Positions 50,685 to 59,184 of a stretch of DNA of 64,000 bases are shown here, piece after piece. Numbering within the stretch: the stretch's first letter is position 1; every line of letters begins with the position of its first letter. The stretch is from positions 3,658,001 to 3,722,000 of the forward strand of contig NZ_CP061038.1 in NCBI RefSeq assembly GCF_014490665.1, read 5' to 3'. This stretch comes from Sphingomonas alpina. GTDB taxonomy: Bacteria > Pseudomonadota > Alphaproteobacteria > Sphingomonadales > Sphingomonadaceae. A program made the translations under genes and the position numbers. The notes under the pieces were generated by a model. It was not told where the DNA came from. It saw only the letters and a program-made list of their open reading frames with translations, and made no database searches.

Positions 50685-50860
50685 AAGACCGGCGCGGCGC
50701 CATGCAAGGCGGCCGCGTATCGCGCATGGCCTGAAAATTGCATTTAATATCTGTATCATCGGTCATAGCGGAGTGCAGAAATATACCGCCACAATGGATG
50801 CGACCGGAGAAAATCTATTGTCGGGACAAGAGGAAAAGCGACTCAATTCCGATTGACTAG

Positions 50861-50871
50861 ATAGGAATTAA
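50861..50871. promoter_or_regulatory. ATAGGAATTAA, copy 2
   Basis: The same 11-mer as in 50669-50679, with an AATTCC half at 50845-50850 forming an inverted repeat with GGAATT. It lies 92 bp upstream of the TonB-dependent receptor start. A shared regulator (for example CysB-like) for operon and receptor is a plausible reading. Apart from these sites the 409-bp gap 50554-50962 shows nothing else. Confidence 0.45.
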
Positions 50872-50962
50872 GACGGCACCAGTCCGGCGCTGACCGGGCC
50901 GCCGCGACGAGCGGATGTCAGCCACCCCACCGGAGCGGATCATTCGAAGTCGAGGTATCATC

Positions 50963-53284
50963 ATGCACATCTCCCGTCGCCGCGCGCTGCTCCTGTCCTG
51001 TGTTGCCGGCATGGCGATGCTTGCCCCACCGGCCTTTGCCAGCGATCCCCTGCGCGATGCGGACGCGGGATCGGCGGCGGCGGCCGACGCCGAAGCGGCG
51101 GAGGGCGGCGAGATCATCGTCACCGCGCGCCGCCAGTCGGAGCGCGCGCAGGATGTGCCGATTGCACTGTCCGTGCTGACCGGCGCGTCGCTGGAGCGGA
51201 CCGGCGGCTATACGCTGACCGATGTGCAGTTCCAGACGCCGAGCCTGACCGCATATAATTCCAACCCGCGCAACAGCTCGATCGGCATTCGCGGCATCGG
51301 CGTCTCCTCCGCGTCCGATGGTCTCGACACTTCGGTCGGCGTCTATATCGACAATGTCTATCTCGGCCGCCCCGGCATGGCGCTGTCCGACCTGATCGAT
51401 GTCGACCGGGTCGAAGTGCTGCGCGGCCCGCAGGGCACCCTGTTCGGACGCAACAATTCGGCCGGCGTGCTCAACATCACCACGCGCAAGCCCGAATTCA
51501 GCTTTGGCGGCACCGCCGAATTCTCGGCGGGCAATTACGGCTATAATCAGGAGCGCATCAGCGTGACCGGGCCGCTGATCGACGGGTTGCTGGCCTTTCG
51601 CGCCACCGGGTTCAACACACACCGCAACGGCGTGCTCGACAATATCAAGACCGGGCTCGACGCCAACAGCGTGGGCCGCGCCGGCGGCCGCATCCAGTTG
51701 CTGGCGACCCCGGCGAGCAACCTGACGCTGCGCCTGATCGCGGATTATTCGATGGAGGACGACAGTTGCTGCGTCAGCGCGACCAAGCTGGTGCTGCCCG
51801 CCAACCTCAGCGCGACCACCGGCCGCACGCTGCAGGCGCTTGCCGCGCTGGGCTACACCCCCGCACGCAGCCTCGATTTCACGCGCAACAACTCGCCGCA
51901 GAACATGAAGACCGACCAGAAGGGCGTGTCCTTCCAGGCCGATTGGGATCTCGGCTTCGCCAGCCTGACCTCGATCTCGGCCTGGCGCTACTGGCATTTC
52001 AGCCCGTTGCAGGACAGCGACGGCACGCCGCTCGACGTGATCCAGGTCAATGTGGCGCAAACCAAGGACGATCAATATTCGCAGGAGGTCCGGCTGGCGT
52101 CACGCCCCGGCCGCTTCACCTGGCAGGTCGGCGCCTATCTGTTCCACCAGCGGCTGAAGGATCATTTCATCCTCAACCAGTTCGGCACCGATGCGAGCAA
52201 TTTCTATACGACCTATGCGCGGCTCGCCAACCCCGCCGCGCCGGCGGTGGTGATCGCGCCGGGCTCGCAATATCTCGACGATGTCGACACGACGGTCGAT
52301 AGCGTCGCAGCGTTCGCCCAGGCCAATTTCGCGATCACCGACCGCCTCACCGTGACCGGCGGCATCCGCTACACGCATGACAAGCGATCCGGCACATCGG
52401 ATACCTCGACCGTCGGTACGCCCTATGTCCCGACCTCGATCCCGTTCCACTATGACGTCTCGGTCACTGACGACAATGTGTCGTACCTCGCCAGCATCTC
52501 GTACAAGCTGGCCGCGGATGTCCTCGCCTATGCCTCCTATTCGACCGGTTACAAGGGATCGGGCCTCAACCTGAATTCGGCGGTGTCGGCGGGCACGCCG
52601 CTCGTGCTGGCGCCGGAAAAGGTCAGGAACTGGGAGCTCGGGCTGAAAAGCCAGTTGTTCGATCGGCGCCTGACGCTCAACCTCAGCGCCTTTTCGACCG
52701 ACTTGTCGGGATTGCAGGCCAATATCGTCCCGACCAGCGGCAACCGCTCCTATCTCGCCAATGTCGGCGATGTGCGCTCGCGCGGGGTGGAGGTCGATGC
52801 GTCGTTGCTCGCTACCGACAATCTGACGCTGAGCGCCAACGGGTCGTACAACCGCGCGATCTATAAAAGCTATGCCAATGCGCCCTGCCCGGTCGGCGTG
52901 ACCGGCGTGTGCGATCTGACCGGCAAGCCATTGTTCCAGGCACCCAAATGGGTCGGCAACGCGACGATCGACTATCATGTCGAACTGGCGAATGGCCTCC
53001 GTCCCTATGCCCTGGCGCAGATCAGCTATCGTTCCGGCACCTTCGGCACCGCCGACGCGGGTCCCTACAGCCGCATCGATGGCTATGCGCTGGCCAATTT
53101 CCGCATCGGCACGACGTTCGCCAAGGGCCGCTACGATCTGTCGGCGTGGATCAACAATACGTTCGACAAGAAATATTTCCAGAACCTGACGACCACCGCG
53201 ATCGTCGGTACGTCACCCTTCGCCTATGCCGGACAATTGGGCACGCCACGCACCATCGGCGCGACATTACGGGCCAGTTTCTAG
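50963..53284 (+). CDS. TonB-dependent outer-membrane receptor
   Basis: A 773-residue outer-membrane receptor. The signal peptide MHISRRRALLLSCVAGMAML is followed by a TonB-box-like EIIVTARRQSERAQDVP, the plug (VDRVEVLRGPQGTLFGRNNS) and a 22-strand barrel ending in GTPRTIGATLRASF with C-terminal Phe. It is the type common in sphingomonads for carbohydrates, aromatics or organosulfur compounds. Divergence from the sulfonate-type operon and the shared ATAGGAATTAA motif suggest it imports the same class of substrate. The start at 50963 has GAGG upstream. Confidence 0.85.
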   Translation: MHISRRRALLLSCVAGMAMLAPPAFASDPLRDADAGSAAAADAEAAEGGEIIVTARRQSERAQDVPIALSVLTGASLERTGGYTLTDVQFQTPSLTAYNSNPRNSSIGIRGIGVSSASDGLDTSVGVYIDNVYLGRPGMALSDLIDVDRVEVLRGPQGTLFGRNNSAGVLNITTRKPEFSFGGTAEFSAGNYGYNQERISVTGPLIDGLLAFRATGFNTHRNGVLDNIKTGLDANSVGRAGGRIQLLATPASNLTLRLIADYSMEDDSCCVSATKLVLPANLSATTGRTLQALAALGYTPARSLDFTRNNSPQNMKTDQKGVSFQADWDLGFASLTSISAWRYWHFSPLQDSDGTPLDVIQVNVAQTKDDQYSQEVRLASRPGRFTWQVGAYLFHQRLKDHFILNQFGTDASNFYTTYARLANPAAPAVVIAPGSQYLDDVDTTVDSVAAFAQANFAITDRLTVTGGIRYTHDKRSGTSDTSTVGTPYVPTSIPFHYDVSVTDDNVSYLASISYKLAADVLAYASYSTGYKGSGLNLNSAVSAGTPLVLAPEKVRNWELGLKSQLFDRRLTLNLSAFSTDLSGLQANIVPTSGNRSYLANVGDVRSRGVEVDASLLATDNLTLSANGSYNRAIYKSYANAPCPVGVTGVCDLTGKPLFQAPKWVGNATIDYHVELANGLRPYALAQISYRSGTFGTADAGPYSRIDGYALANFRIGTTFAKGRYDLSAWINNTFDKKYFQNLTTTAIVGTSPFAYAGQLGTPRTIGATLRASF

Positions 53285-53352
53285 GCTGGTCCGAGCCGCA
53301 TCTTCCCCGTTCGCCGCATATCGGTTCCGGGCGAACGGAGGAAGACAGCGCC

Positions 53353-53475
53353 ATGATGACCATGCCACCCCAAGACTCCGACCAATTACGCAAAACAGTA
53401 TCTATTATGGTTCCAAAAGAATTGGACCCGGGTGATCAGGCCATCTTATTCTTCGATTCAGTACAAGTTTCGTGA
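53353..53475 (+). CDS. Very small protein (40 aa) at the head of the FGE/propeller genes
   Basis: A 40-residue frame, MMTMPPQDSDQLRKTVSIMV then PKELDPGDQAILFFDSVQVS, with the strong ribosome binding site GGAGGAAG before ATG. It lies 68 bp after the TonB receptor and 29 bp before the FGE-fold gene. It has no signal peptide and no Cys. It could be a small subunit, an antitoxin-like protein or a peptide precursor. Its local DNA is more AT-rich than its surroundings. Confidence 0.5.
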   Translation: MMTMPPQDSDQLRKTVSIMVPKELDPGDQAILFFDSVQVS

Positions 53476-53504
53476 CGCCAAGTTGCTGAACAGGATCGGG
53501 GGCA

Positions 53505-54296
53505 GTGTTGAAACCGAACAAGCGCGGAATATCATCGTACAGGGAACTGGACCTTGTCGCGATTCCCGGCGGCGAGGTCGAAATCGGATCCACGCTTGAC
53601 GAAGTCCAGGCCTGTATCGCGATCTGGCAGGACCGGCTGGTCGATCCCGCCTATCGGCCCGCCTTTGGCGACTGGATCCGCAAGGAATATCCCCGGCATC
53701 GCGTCCGGATCGCCGCATTCCATATCGGTCGCTTCCCGGTCACCAATCAGGATTATATCGACTTCGCCGCCACGACCGGCCACCCGATCCCCGAATCGAT
53801 CGTCATCGGCAGCCCGGCCCGGCACCCCGTCTGGGGCGTCGATTATGACGATGCGCTGGCCTATGCGCTCTGGCTGGGTGACGAGATGGGCATCCATTGC
53901 CGCCTGCCGAGCGAGGCTGAATGGGAATGCGCCGCACGCGGCCCCGATCATGCCGAATATCCATTCGGCAACAGCTTCGATCCGGCCAGATGCAACACGA
54001 TGGAGGGCGGGGTCGGCACCACCACCCCGGTCGACCATTATCCCCAGGGGGCGTCGGGTTACGGCGTGCTGGATATGGGCGGCAATGTCGAAGAATGGAC
54101 CTCCAGCTTCTACCTTCCCTATCCCGGTGGCGACCGGATCGACGACGATATCAGCAGTGCCGTGGGCGCGCGCTACCGCACGCTGCGCGGTGGATCCTTC
54201 GCGCTCGGAGGAGACCTGGCGCGGAGCGCGCGCCGTCACGGGCCGCATCCGGCACCGCAGTTCCGCTATCGCGGCTTCCGGGTGGTGGTGGCATGA
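53505..54296 (+). CDS. FGE-sulfatase-fold protein lacking the catalytic Cys pair
   Basis: A 263-residue protein with the formylglycine-generating-enzyme fold: VAIPGGEVEIGSTLDE, FPVTNQDYIDFAATTGHPIP, CRLPSEAEWECAARG, DMGGNVEEWTSS and RTLRGGSFALGG. True FGE has two cysteines shortly after RGGSW, and none are present in RGGSFALGGDLARSARRH. So it is not an ordinary FGE and may be a non-catalytic or differently acting member. It starts at GTG (TTG three bases later is also possible) and overlaps the next gene by ATGA. Confidence 0.75.
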   Translation: MLKPNKRGISSYRELDLVAIPGGEVEIGSTLDEVQACIAIWQDRLVDPAYRPAFGDWIRKEYPRHRVRIAAFHIGRFPVTNQDYIDFAATTGHPIPESIVIGSPARHPVWGVDYDDALAYALWLGDEMGIHCRLPSEAEWECAARGPDHAEYPFGNSFDPARCNTMEGGVGTTTPVDHYPQGASGYGVLDMGGNVEEWTSSFYLPYPGGDRIDDDISSAVGARYRTLRGGSFALGGDLARSARRHGPHPAPQFRYRGFRVVVA

Positions 54297-56017
54297 GCGA
54301 ACGCGAAGCCCCGTCGTCCGCGACCTTCGATATCGCGCATCGCTCGCCGATCAGCGGGATCGACGCCTATCGCGACCGGTATGTCGCCACCGCCGGCTAT
54401 GACAGCCAAGTGATCCTGTGGGACGGCGCCGACGGCCTGCCGCTCGCCAATGCGTGGCACGACCATCTGGTCAACCAGTGTCGCTTCAGCCCGGATGGCC
54501 GCCTTCTGCTCACCGCAAGCAGCGATTACACCGCCCGCACCTGGTCGGTCGGCGGTCTGACGCCGGTCGCGGTGCTGCGCGGGCATGAAGACGATGTGGA
54601 AATGGCCAGCTGGAGCCCGGACGGACAGCATGTCGCAACCGCGTCGCGCGATCATCGCATCCGCATCTTCGACCTGGCCGGCACATTGGTGCGCAGCATC
54701 GCCGGGCATGAGGCCGATGTACTGTCGGTCGAATGGCGCAGCGATGGAGAGGCACTGGTGTCGAGCAGCGACGACGGCACGGTACGCCGTTGGGAGGTCG
54801 CCAGCGGGACCGAGCAGGAACGCTTCTCGCTCGGCGGGGAAACCGACACGGTGGTGATCACGCGGTCGGGCACCCTGTTCGCGGGCAATGATCGCGGCGA
54901 GATCATCACGCTCCGCAACGGGCTGGCGTCGATCACGCCGGGCCATGGCGCCGGGATCAAGCGGCTGGTCTTTGACGAAGCGACGCAGCGGCTGATGAGC
55001 GCAAGCTATGACCGCACCGTCAAGTTGTGGGCCACCAATGACAGTGGCGACCTGCGCCTGGCGCAGCAGTCCGACGTACCGGCGACGATCTGGCTGCGCG
55101 CCGCCACCTTCGCATCGCGCGACCGGCTGTTGTTCGGCAGCTTCGGCAGCAGCTATGCCGAATATTCCCCTTCGTCCGACACATGGCGGGTCGACCGGAT
55201 CGAGGACACGCCCGGCATCAACGCAGGCACTGTCCATGATGGCGCGGTCTATTCGGTCGGCGACGCAGGCGTGGTGCGCCGCGACGGCGCGGTCGTCGCG
55301 CGGCTCGGCAGCCTGTGCAATTTCATCCATGGCTGGGCCGGGCGGCTGGTTACCGGCGGGCAGCTCGGCATATTGTTCGATGCGGTTTCCGGCGAGATAC
55401 TGCACCGGCACCATTCGCCGCTCAATTGCGCGGCGTCCTGGGCGATGGCGGGCGGTGAGCGGCTGGTGGTCGGCGCCTATACCGGGGAAGGCCTGGTGTT
55501 CGCACAAGACGGGGATGGGGTGGTTCGTTTCGAAGGCGAGATCATGCTGCACGACAATGCGGTCAAGGGCGTGGCATGTGACGGCCACACCCTGTTCAGC
55601 GTCTGCGCGACCGCCGCGATGGCGCGGCACGATGCTGTCAGCCTCGACCTGATCGAACGCCTGTCCGATGCGCATGACAAGATCGCCAACGGTGCCGCCC
55701 GCCTGCCCGGCGGCGGCTTCGTCAGCGTCAGCCGCGACCGCAAGCTGCGGCTCTGGACCGACAGCGGCTGTCGCGCGATTCCAACGCCGCACGACCATTC
55801 GATCAAATGCGTCGCGGCGCTCGATGGCGCCCGCAGGATCGCCACCGGCTCCTATGACGGCAAGGTCGCGATCTATGATCTGGCGGCGGACGACTGGCCG
55901 ATCGTGCGACAGATCAGCCGCTTCGGCATTTCTTCGCTGATGGCGGACGACGCCGCGAACGCGTTCATCGCGACATCCTATGACGGGCAATTCTACCGCA
56001 TCCCGATGGCGGAGTGA
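54293..56017 (+). CDS. WD40-repeat protein (about 574 aa)
   Basis: A 574-residue soluble protein. The first 200 residues carry clear WD40 units (GHEDDVEMASWSPDGQHVAT, then ASRDHRIRIFDLAG and GHEADVLSVEW). Later blades are degenerate, but the length suits two seven-blade propellers. No enzyme domain is fused. It overlaps the FGE-fold gene by ATGA, so the pair is probably a complex. Its gene ends 10 bp from the convergent FMN reductase. Confidence 0.75.
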   Translation: MSEREAPSSATFDIAHRSPISGIDAYRDRYVATAGYDSQVILWDGADGLPLANAWHDHLVNQCRFSPDGRLLLTASSDYTARTWSVGGLTPVAVLRGHEDDVEMASWSPDGQHVATASRDHRIRIFDLAGTLVRSIAGHEADVLSVEWRSDGEALVSSSDDGTVRRWEVASGTEQERFSLGGETDTVVITRSGTLFAGNDRGEIITLRNGLASITPGHGAGIKRLVFDEATQRLMSASYDRTVKLWATNDSGDLRLAQQSDVPATIWLRAATFASRDRLLFGSFGSSYAEYSPSSDTWRVDRIEDTPGINAGTVHDGAVYSVGDAGVVRRDGAVVARLGSLCNFIHGWAGRLVTGGQLGILFDAVSGEILHRHHSPLNCAASWAMAGGERLVVGAYTGEGLVFAQDGDGVVRFEGEIMLHDNAVKGVACDGHTLFSVCATAAMARHDAVSLDLIERLSDAHDKIANGAARLPGGGFVSVSRDRKLRLWTDSGCRAIPTPHDHSIKCVAALDGARRIATGSYDGKVAIYDLAADDWPIVRQISRFGISSLMADDAANAFIATSYDGQFYRIPMAE

Positions 56018-56027
56018 TCGCGGATAT

Positions 56028-56624
56028 CTACATCCCGTAGGGGATCAGCTCGAAATTGCGCGCGCCGCTGCTTCGCACCTGCGCCAGCGCAGCGCCATAT
56101 TCGATCAGGATACCGAGCGCATAATCCAGCCGGAAGCGGATATAGGCATCGTCCTCCGATACCGGTTCGGGTTCGTTGAGCACCTCTGTCACCCGCCGCA
56201 CGATCACCTGCTCCGGGATGTAGCAGATCTGTGTGTCGCGATAGCTGCTCAGCCGCAGCTCGGACGCCGGCGCCGACCCGCCATGGCCCGACGACAGGCC
56301 GACGATCAGCGCCGGGCGGTCGGCCAATTCGTGGCTGGTGCAATAGAGGAAGAAATTCTTCAGCGCCGGCGGCGCCATGCCATTCCATTCCGGTGCGACC
56401 AGCACCAGCGCGTCGGACGCGCGGATCATCGTCGCGACCGGCGCCCAGGCCTCGACCTGCGCCGCCTGCGCCTCGGGATCGTCGGTCCATAGCGGCAACA
56501 GGCCGGTTTCGAGCGTGACCGCATGCGCCCCGACGGTACGGCGATCGAGCAGCATCTGGACAAAGGCGGCGACCTTGGCGGATTGCGATCGAGGTCGCTG
56601 GCTGCCGGTGATGATGGTGATCAT
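56028..56624 (-). CDS. NADPH-dependent FMN reductase-type flavoprotein
   Basis: A 198-residue flavodoxin-like protein. The N-terminus MITIITGSQRPRSQSAKVAA is the FMN phosphate-binding loop, and VLVAPEWNGMAPPALKNFF is the second conserved segment. The stop lies 10 bp from the convergent WD40 gene. It is the third gene of a small-protein, propeller and flavoprotein operon. Its electron acceptor may be a partner in this cluster or a methyltransferase-linked product. Confidence 0.75.
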   Translation of the reverse strand: MITIITGSQRPRSQSAKVAAFVQMLLDRRTVGAHAVTLETGLLPLWTDDPEAQAAQVEAWAPVATMIRASDALVLVAPEWNGMAPPALKNFFLYCTSHELADRPALIVGLSSGHGGSAPASELRLSSYRDTQICYIPEQVIVRRVTEVLNEPEPVSEDDAYIRFRLDYALGILIEYGAALAQVRSSGARNFELIPYGM

Positions 56625-56635
56625 GGATATGAGAC

Positions 56636-58546
56636 TCAGATAAGCGCGGGGATAAGCGCGGGCGCGATCGGCCCCATTGCCATGCACCGTTCATTGTGAA
56701 TGCGAAACTGGTGCCCGGTACCGGACCGCCCGAAGGTCGCCAGGTCGAAGGGATAGCCGTCAGGCCGCGTCATCCACACCAGCCCCTTGGAGAAATCGGG
56801 CTGGTCGGGAACCACCGACAGCTTCACGCCAGTGGCGAAATCGCACAGCACCAGCTCGGTACGGTAATTGACCAGCGCGAGATAGCGGCGCGACTCGTCC
56901 CAGATGAAATCCTCGATCGTGTTGCCGCAATTGTCGACATAGTCGCTGACATTCTGGGTCAGCAGGTCGAACCGGCGCAGTTCGCAGGTATCGACATAGA
57001 TCAGCGTGTCGCCGCACCATTTCATGCGCTTGGGCCGCGAGGTCGGACCGAAGGAAAGCAGCGGCTTGAGGTTGCCGTCGCACAGCATGATGTCGCCGCG
57101 CCGCTCGGCAAAGGCGATGATGTCGCGCAACGGATGATAGGCCAGCGACCAGATCGGCTCGCGCAGCCGGTTCTGATAGGCCTTGACGATGTCGCCGCTC
57201 GCCGTGTCGACCCTGAAGACGGCACCGCGTTCGGTGCAGACATAGGCGACGGGCTGGCCCGGTACCGCGGCAAGGTCCCGCACCTCCTCGCCCACATCGC
57301 ATATCTGCCGCGCGCCATCCTGGCCCATTTCGATCAGCTGCCCGTTCTTCTGCGCCAGCAACAGGCCGGCCACGCCCATCGCCATGCGCTTGGTATAGGT
57401 GCTGCCGTTCGACGGGGGCTTGGCGATCGGCGTGCCGGGCGTGACCGTGATCCGCCCGGTGACCGGATCCGGTTCGCCCAGCTCGACCCGGCCGACTGTA
57501 TCGCCCTCGCCCGCGAAATACAGCGTGTCGCCGTCACGCAGGCAGGTCCAGACGGCGTTGGGCGTATCCTTGATCGTGGCGATCACGCTCTGGGTGGCGA
57601 GGTCGACCTTGTACAGGCCGCCATTGAAGCAGTGCGCGATCAGCGTGTCGGGCGCGCGCTCCAGCGTCTTGATCCAGCGCATCTTGTAGGGCGCGAGCCA
57701 GGCGATACGCCGATAGTCGCAGGTCTTGGGATCGATCTCATAGACCGTCCCGTCGAATCCGCCGGCAAAGGCCCGCTGCGACGTCGAATTATACGTGACA
57801 TGCTCCAGATCGTCGCGCGTCAGGTGGTGGCCGCGCAGCGGCTCGGTCCGGTCGCGGATATCCAGCCGGATAACGTACAGCTCGTCACAGGCGATCAGAT
57901 ATTCGTCGTCGCCGAGCGGCTCGAACCAATGCAGGTTGAAATTGCCGAGATCCCATGAGCGCAGCTCGATGCCATCGCGTGACAGCACCGCATGGCCGCC
58001 TGCCGCACTGATCAGCGATCCGTCGGCATCGGCATAGCGCAATGTCACCAGGTCGAGGTCATGATGGAACCGGGTGCAATGCCGGATGGTCAGACGATCG
58101 TCGGGAAAGTCGAGTTCCAGCACGCCGGCATTGCCGCTGCGCACCGCGAGCCGTTTCTCGCTCGGGTGAAAGGTCAGCGCCTGGCTGAGCGAGTGAGCGG
58201 ACGGCACGACAGTCGCATCGTTGCGGCATGGCACGTCGCGGAATATGAATCGGTCCAGCAGCCGGAGCGACGGCCCCTGACGCTCGAAGACGCTGACGCT
58301 GCGATCCATCGACATGGCCGCGACATAGGGAAGCGTCGGATGCGCCGCGACGGCCTCGATCGCGCCGCTATGCACGCGTTGCCGTTCGAGCACGGTGAAA
58401 TCATCGACATGGACGACGAGGACCTCGCCACCCAGGGTACCGGCAATGAGAATCTCTTCGTCCGGCGCAAGCGCGAACGACCCGATCTTGCGCGAAGACT
58501 GCATCTGCCAAAAAGCCCTTCGGAGGTCGTTGCGGCTCGCCGCCAT
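56636..58546 (-). CDS. Second propeller protein (about 636 aa)
   Basis: A 636-residue soluble protein made almost entirely of short strand repeats (LAPDEEILIAGTLGGEVLVV, VAAMSMDRSVSVFERQG, RAFAGGFDGTVYEIDP and RGAVFRVDTASGDIVKAYQN). This is a WD40/PQQ-like propeller series, again long enough for two propellers. It follows the 86-aa gene by 31 bp and precedes the FMN reductase by 11 bp. Two propeller genes of similar size in facing operons suggest that they act together or duplicated. Confidence 0.7.
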   Translation of the reverse strand: MAASRNDLRRAFWQMQSSRKIGSFALAPDEEILIAGTLGGEVLVVHVDDFTVLERQRVHSGAIEAVAAHPTLPYVAAMSMDRSVSVFERQGPSLRLLDRFIFRDVPCRNDATVVPSAHSLSQALTFHPSEKRLAVRSGNAGVLELDFPDDRLTIRHCTRFHHDLDLVTLRYADADGSLISAAGGHAVLSRDGIELRSWDLGNFNLHWFEPLGDDEYLIACDELYVIRLDIRDRTEPLRGHHLTRDDLEHVTYNSTSQRAFAGGFDGTVYEIDPKTCDYRRIAWLAPYKMRWIKTLERAPDTLIAHCFNGGLYKVDLATQSVIATIKDTPNAVWTCLRDGDTLYFAGEGDTVGRVELGEPDPVTGRITVTPGTPIAKPPSNGSTYTKRMAMGVAGLLLAQKNGQLIEMGQDGARQICDVGEEVRDLAAVPGQPVAYVCTERGAVFRVDTASGDIVKAYQNRLREPIWSLAYHPLRDIIAFAERRGDIMLCDGNLKPLLSFGPTSRPKRMKWCGDTLIYVDTCELRRFDLLTQNVSDYVDNCGNTIEDFIWDESRRYLALVNYRTELVLCDFATGVKLSVVPDQPDFSKGLVWMTRPDGYPFDLATFGRSGTGHQFRIHNERCMAMGPIAPALIPALI

Positions 58547-58577
58547 CGCAGGCGGCGAGCCATCACGGATCCGCTGG

Positions 58578-58838
58578 CTAGATCACCTGGCGGATGGAGA
58601 AACCGTGCGCCAGGACGGTGGCGGGCGGAATGTTGCGCGCTTCGGCCGCCGGCACGCTCAGTACCTGTTCGTTGAACAGCGTCTGCATCACATAGCGAAA
58701 TTCGGCATCATTGAGCTTTCCGTCCAGTTTACCGCGGAAACCCTCAAGATGTGCGTAGAGTTCTTCCAAGTTCTTCTGGCCGGCACTGGTCTTAATACCA
58801 CTCAGTGCGGCAGAAGCTTTAGCGAGATCGAGAATCAT
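58578..58838 (-). CDS. Small helical protein (86 aa) heading the propeller operon
   Basis: An 86-residue protein beginning MILDLAKASAALSGIKTSAG, predicted helical in the first two thirds, with a C-terminal ATVLAHGFSIRQVI. There is no signal peptide and no Cys. GGGGAGATAATC precedes the start. It is the first gene of the minus-strand operon, adjacent to an AT-rich divergent promoter region. A peptide precursor, adaptor or small subunit are all possible; I do not recognise it. Confidence 0.65.
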   Translation of the reverse strand: MILDLAKASAALSGIKTSAGQKNLEELYAHLEGFRGKLDGKLNDAEFRYVMQTLFNEQVLSVPAAEARNIPPATVLAHGFSIRQVI

Positions 58839-59184
58839 GATTATCTCCCCTTCCTAAAAAACATCTAGAATGGTTGTATTCCGAGATGACTTCCATGATT
58901 ATCTATCGAATCTTTTTCCAGTCAAGAATACATATCCGATTTGGAGCATAATCATTCGGATTCATGAAATAGACTATATGACAGACACTTGAAGTTAGAT
59001 ATCTGTAAACAACAGTCTATCCGACGTCGTTGAGAGGGGCGATCATGCATTCAATCGGCACTCAACTCGTGGCGGATCAGTCGATTGGTCGCCTCTGCGC
59101 TGGCTGGCCTGCGCTCAGTTTGCCGCGATTCGCGACAGGCGGCATTCGCGAACGAAGCGGGAGGCAGGAGCGGAGCCCGACCGG
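58839..59184. other. AT-rich divergent promoter region
   Basis: This 346-bp gap lies between the 86-aa gene and the fused methyltransferase gene. Its first half is notably AT-rich for this genome, with AATCATTCGGATTCATGAAA and a nearby TATATGA-type stretch. I see no gene or repeat. It probably holds the promoters of both divergent operons and may mark laterally acquired DNA. Confidence 0.5.

Noticed and set aside
53505..54296. True formylglycine-generating enzyme activating a sulfatase
   Set aside because: No catalytic Cys pair after RGGS and no sulfatase gene in the window.
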